This document shows positions 6,764-9,125 of a DNA stretch of 9,125 nt, piece after piece. The number at the start of each line of letters is the position of its first letter. Positions within the stretch are counted from its first letter, which is position 1. The notes below the pieces were generated by a model, which was given only the letters and a program-made list of their open reading frames with translations, did not search any database and was not told the origin of the DNA. Both the position numbers and the translations under genes were made by a program. Origin of the DNA: Nitriliruptoraceae bacterium (lineage in GTDB: Bacteria > Actinomycetota > Nitriliruptoria > Nitriliruptorales > Nitriliruptoraceae); the NCBI GenBank assembly GCA_007134165.1, contig SLLJ01000008.1, positions 1-9,125 of the forward strand, given 5' to 3'.

Positions 6764-7357
6764 ATGGCAAGGAGCGACGCCCACGAGGCGATCGTCGAGT
6801 CGCAGCTCGAGCGGATCGACGATCAGGCCGACGACCCTGCAGGTGAGGCCGAGCCGTCCGAGCTTCTCGAGCCCGACCCCTACGGCTTCCACCTCGACGA
6901 CCCTGAGCTCGACCTGCTCGACGACGACCTCGACGCGGGACTCCGGGACGACGTCGAGGCCGATGCGCTCGATGCCATGGCGGACGCCTTCAACGCCCGC
7001 GATCTCGATGGGCTGCTCGAGACGGTCGCTGTGGACGGGGAGGTCCCCGGAGTGCTCGGCTACGAGCGGGGCAACCTCGCCGAGGCGGTCGAGCGGCTGT
7101 GGTCGGCCCGACCCAACGTGTGCCTCACGCGTGGGCGTGCCGGCATCGAGCATGTCGGGGTGCTCTGGGAGCACGACGGGGACCAGTGGTACCGCATCGC
7201 GGTGGTGCACGTTGATGACGTCGAGGATCAGGCCGCCGGGGTCGTCGAGGTCAGTGAGGACGCGGCGCTGCTCGAGCGGGTCGTGGCCGATGCCCCCGAC
7301 GACGAGCTCGAGCAGGGCGGACGCTGGGTGGAGTGGGAGGAGGGCGACGACGGCTGA
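6764..7357 (+). CDS. Acidic protein with probable NTF2/SnoaL-like domain
   Basis: 197 residues, strongly acidic. Residues 1-65 are rich in Asp, Glu and Leu (DDPELDLLDDDLDAGL) with no motif I recognise and are likely disordered or a charged helix. From about 66 to 155 the pattern resembles the NTF2/SnoaL alpha+beta cone fold: AMADAFNARDLDGLLETV at 71-88 is the typical first helices, followed by ERLWSARPNVCLT at 110-122 and a final pair of strands (EHVGVLWEHDGDQWYRIAVVHV at about 129-150). The tail is acidic again. NTF2-like domains bind small ligands, act as enzymes or pair proteins, so no reaction can be assigned. It has no signal peptide or membrane segment. It is transcribed divergently from the Pat-type operon and converges on a small membrane-protein gene only 25 bases away. 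The domain call is by pattern, moderate confidence; that it is a real gene is well supported by its ribosome binding site. Confidence 0.72.
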   Translation: MARSDAHEAIVESQLERIDDQADDPAGEAEPSELLEPDPYGFHLDDPELDLLDDDLDAGLRDDVEADALDAMADAFNARDLDGLLETVAVDGEVPGVLGYERGNLAEAVERLWSARPNVCLTRGRAGIEHVGVLWEHDGDQWYRIAVVHVDDVEDQAAGVVEVSEDAALLERVVADAPDDELEQGGRWVEWEEGDDG

Positions 7358-7382
7358 ACTGGCCGCGTTGACCTGGATCGGT

Positions 7383-7568
7383 TCAGTCGAGGCCTGCTGC
7401 CGCCTGGTCCCGCTCCCGCAGTTCGCGCAGTTCCCCACGACTCATCACCACGAGCGCGACGCCGCCTGCGGCAGCCGCCAGCAGCGCCGGGACGCGCAGC
7501 GTTGCCGGCAGCAGCGCCCACACGCGGCGCGCCCAGGGAAGTGCCAGCTTGGCGACCTTCGCGTTCAT
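7383..7568 (-). CDS. Small single-pass membrane protein, unknown function
   Basis: 61 residues. A basic N-terminus (Lys4, Lys7, Arg14, Arg15) is followed by one hydrophobic helix at about 25-42 (VPALLAAAAGGVALVVM), then a charged cytoplasm-like tail (SRGELRELRERDQ). GGAGG at 7574-7578 (- strand) lies 5 bases before the ATG at 7566-7568, strong support that this short frame is translated. A possible -10 (TAGTCT, - strand, 7590-7595) precedes it without a clear -35. It lies 156 bases downstream of metH on the same strand and could be read through from it or have its own promoter. I recognise no family. It is too short for a transporter; a regulatory or structural membrane peptide is possible. 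Confidence 0.7.
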   Translation of the reverse strand: MNAKVAKLALPWARRVWALLPATLRVPALLAAAAGGVALVVMSRGELRELRERDQAAAGLD

Positions 7569-7573
7569 CGCAA

Positions 7574-7578
7574 CCTCC
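7574..7578 (-). promoter_or_regulatory. Ribosome binding site of the small membrane-protein gene
   Basis: Consensus GGAGG on the - strand, 5 bases before ATG 7566-7568. It is the main evidence that this 61-codon frame is a gene. Confidence 0.8.
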
Positions 7579-7724
7579 GTGTCGCGGCCAGACTATCGAC
7601 CGTGCCGGCGACGGTCGCTGGCTGGTTGGCGTCGAGGGTGGGGCCGGTTTCCTCGGCGGCGCTGTTCGCGCGACGCCTCGTTCCTCGTGCGCGCGGCGGC
7701 CGGGTCGTGGTGGGGCGCCTCCGG

Positions 7725-9125
7725 CTACCGCGCGTTGAAGTACTTCGCGGCGGGGTGGTGCACGACGATCGCCGAGGTCGACTGCTCGGGGTCGAGCATG
7801 AACTCCTCGGTGAGCTCGACGCCGATCTGGGCGGGGTCGATGAGCGTGAACAGCTTGGCCTGGTCCTCGAGGGCCGGGCAGGCGGCGTACCCGAACGAGT
7901 AGCGCGACCCCCGGTAGCCCTGCCGGAACCAGTCGGTGACCGTCGGGCCATCGTCGCCGGCGATCCCGAGCTCCTCCCGGATGCGGCGGTGCCAGAGTTC
8001 GGCGAGCGCCTCCGCCATCTCCACCCCGAAGCCGTGGGCGAAGAGGTAGTCCTGGTAGCGGTCGTCGGCGAACAACCCAGCGGCGATCTCGCTGATGCGC
8101 CGACCCATGGTGACCACCTGCACGCCGAGCACGTCGGGTACGCCGGTGTCCACCGGCCGGAAGAAGTCGGCGATGTTGAGGAAGCGGCCGCGGTCCTGAC
8201 GCGGAAAGGTGAAGCGCACCAACTCCCGGTCCAGCGGCGCGTCGGGATCCCACACCACCAGATCGTCGCCGTCGCCGTTGGCCGGGTAGTAGCCGTAGAC
8301 CACCTCGGGGGTCACGACCTTCTCCGCCCGCGCGCGGGCGAGCCACTCGCGCAGCACCGGGCGCGCTTCACGGTCGAGCAGCGCCGCGTAGCCGTCTGGG
8401 TCGAGCTCGCCGGGGGCGAAACCCCACTGGTTGCGGAACAGCGCGACCTCGTTGAGCAGCGGTGCGACCTCGCCGATCGGGATGCCGCGCACCGCCCGCT
8501 GCCCCCAGAACGGTGGGATCGGCACCTCGATGTCGGTGGCCACCGCGGAGCGTGGGCGACCCCGTGCGTCGGTGGTGGGTGGTGCCTCGGCGACGCGGGA
8601 CCGGGTCGGGCTCCGGCGTTCGCGGCGGGCCGAGATCGTGGCCAGGGCAGCGGTCGGTTCGCCCGGGCGGTCCTCGCTACCTTCCGCCCCAGCGGCCCCT
8701 GCGACGTCGGCGACGTCGGCGGCGTTGGCCGGCGAGCGGCGAGCCCCCATCACCACCTCGAGCACCCGCAGGCCTTCGAAGGCGTCCTTGCAGTAGAACA
8801 CCTCGCCGTCGTAGATCGCGCGCAGGTCGTCCTCGACGTAGCCGCGGGTCAGGGCCGCGCCGCCGAGCAGCACCGGGTAGCGGTGGGCCAGCCCTCGGGC
8901 GTTGAGCTCCTCGAGGTTCTCGCGCATGATCACCGTGGACTTGACCAGCAGCCCGGACATCCCGATGACGTCGACGTCGTGCTCGTCGGCGGCGGCCAGG
9001 ATGGTGTCGATCGGCTGCTTGATGCCGAGGTTGACGATGTCGTAGCCGTTGTTGCGCAGGATGATGTCGACGAGGTTCTTGCCGATGTCGTGCACGTCGC
9101 CCTTGACGGTGGCCAGCAGCACCCG
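7725..9125 (-). CDS. metH: Cobalamin-dependent methionine synthase, C-terminal part (5' end outside window)
   Basis: Transfers the methyl group of 5-methyl-tetrahydrofolate through methylcobalamin to homocysteine. Only the last 466 residues are in the window; full-length MetH is about 1,200, so the homocysteine, folate and cap domains lie to the right. The frame is open through base 9125; the GTG at 9120-9122 is an internal Val. Numbering from base 9125: the B12-binding domain is about 1-127 with GDVHDIGKN (His12 is the lower cobalt ligand), GMSGLLVKSTVIM at 55-67 and LLGGAALTRGYVEDDL at 86-101. A long low-complexity Ala/Arg/Pro/Glu linker covers about 128-195. The AdoMet reactivation domain covers about 198-466, with RGSRYSFGYAACPALEDQ from 405 (GYPACP in most homologues) and the C-terminal SAIVVHHPAAKYFN. 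It supplies the step after MetF. No terminator is evident after the stop; a 7-bp inverted repeat (7597-7603 with 7611-7617) has no T-run. Confidence 0.95.
   Translation of the reverse strand, partial: RVLLATVKGDVHDIGKNLVDIILRNNGYDIVNLGIKQPIDTILAAADEHDVDVIGMSGLLVKSTVIMRENLEELNARGLAHRYPVLLGGAALTRGYVEDDLRAIYDGEVFYCKDAFEGLRVLEVVMGARRSPANAADVADVAGAAGAEGSEDRPGEPTAALATISARRERRSPTRSRVAEAPPTTDARGRPRSAVATDIEVPIPPFWGQRAVRGIPIGEVAPLLNEVALFRNQWGFAPGELDPDGYAALLDREARPVLREWLARARAEKVVTPEVVYGYYPANGDGDDLVVWDPDAPLDRELVRFTFPRQDRGRFLNIADFFRPVDTGVPDVLGVQVVTMGRRISEIAAGLFADDRYQDYLFAHGFGVEMAEALAELWHRRIREELGIAGDDGPTVTDWFRQGYRGSRYSFGYAACPALEDQAKLFTLIDPAQIGVELTEEFMLDPEQSTSAIVVHHPAAKYFNAR

Noticed and set aside
5452..6846. 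A 464-codon + strand frame opposite the Pat-type gene
   Set aside because: Antisense to a well-supported domain protein and continuing through the repeat array; a high-GC shadow.
7354..7386. Inverted repeat CTGAAC/GTTCAG between the convergent genes as a terminator
   Set aside because: Only 6 paired bases around a 21-base loop and no T-run.

Overview
The window is very GC-rich and densely coded, with actinobacterial-style proteins. The ATP-type PEP carboxykinase, the N-terminal-GNAT acyl-CoA-ligase fusion and the MetH style suggest a deep-branching actinomycete (Acidimicrobiia or Thermoleophilia-like). That placement is inference from protein style only; no rRNA or tRNA gene is present to confirm it. 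Both ends of the window cut genes: a PEP carboxykinase on the left (+ strand) and cobalamin-dependent methionine synthase on the right (- strand).

Layout. Bases 1-1194 hold the C-terminal part of pckA, closed by a strong intrinsic terminator (1220-1260). A gene-free stretch follows (1195-1598) and contains a second, longer, nearly perfect hairpin (1319-1382) of unclear role. From about 6429 down to 1599 the - strand carries an apparent four-gene operon: a GNAT/NDP-forming acyl-CoA-ligase fusion of the protein-acetyltransferase (Pat) type, metF, an ECF sigma factor, and a small acidic hypothetical protein. Pat-metF and sigma-hypothetical are joined by ATGA stop/start overlaps. Upstream lies a 334-bp divergent intergenic region containing six tandem copies of a 14-bp unit. 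On its other side a + strand gene (6764-7357) encodes an acidic protein with a probable NTF2/SnoaL-like domain. Convergent to it is a 61-residue single-pass membrane protein (7383-7568), which lies downstream of metH (7725-9125, running off the window).

How the genes fit together. MetF makes 5-methyl-tetrahydrofolate and MetH uses it to methylate homocysteine, so two consecutive steps of the methyl cycle lie within 5 kb on one strand, though not in one uninterrupted operon. The Pat-type protein probably acetylates lysines on target enzymes such as acyl-CoA synthetases. Its tight coupling to metF, and the ECF sigma factor behind them, suggests co-regulation of acetyl-CoA/protein acetylation and one-carbon metabolism; that link is inference. 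The least explained items are the sigma factor's missing start codon, the 14-bp repeat array, the long hairpin, and the unassigned partner gene of the sigma factor. I saw no CRISPR array, transposase, phage gene or obvious defence system.
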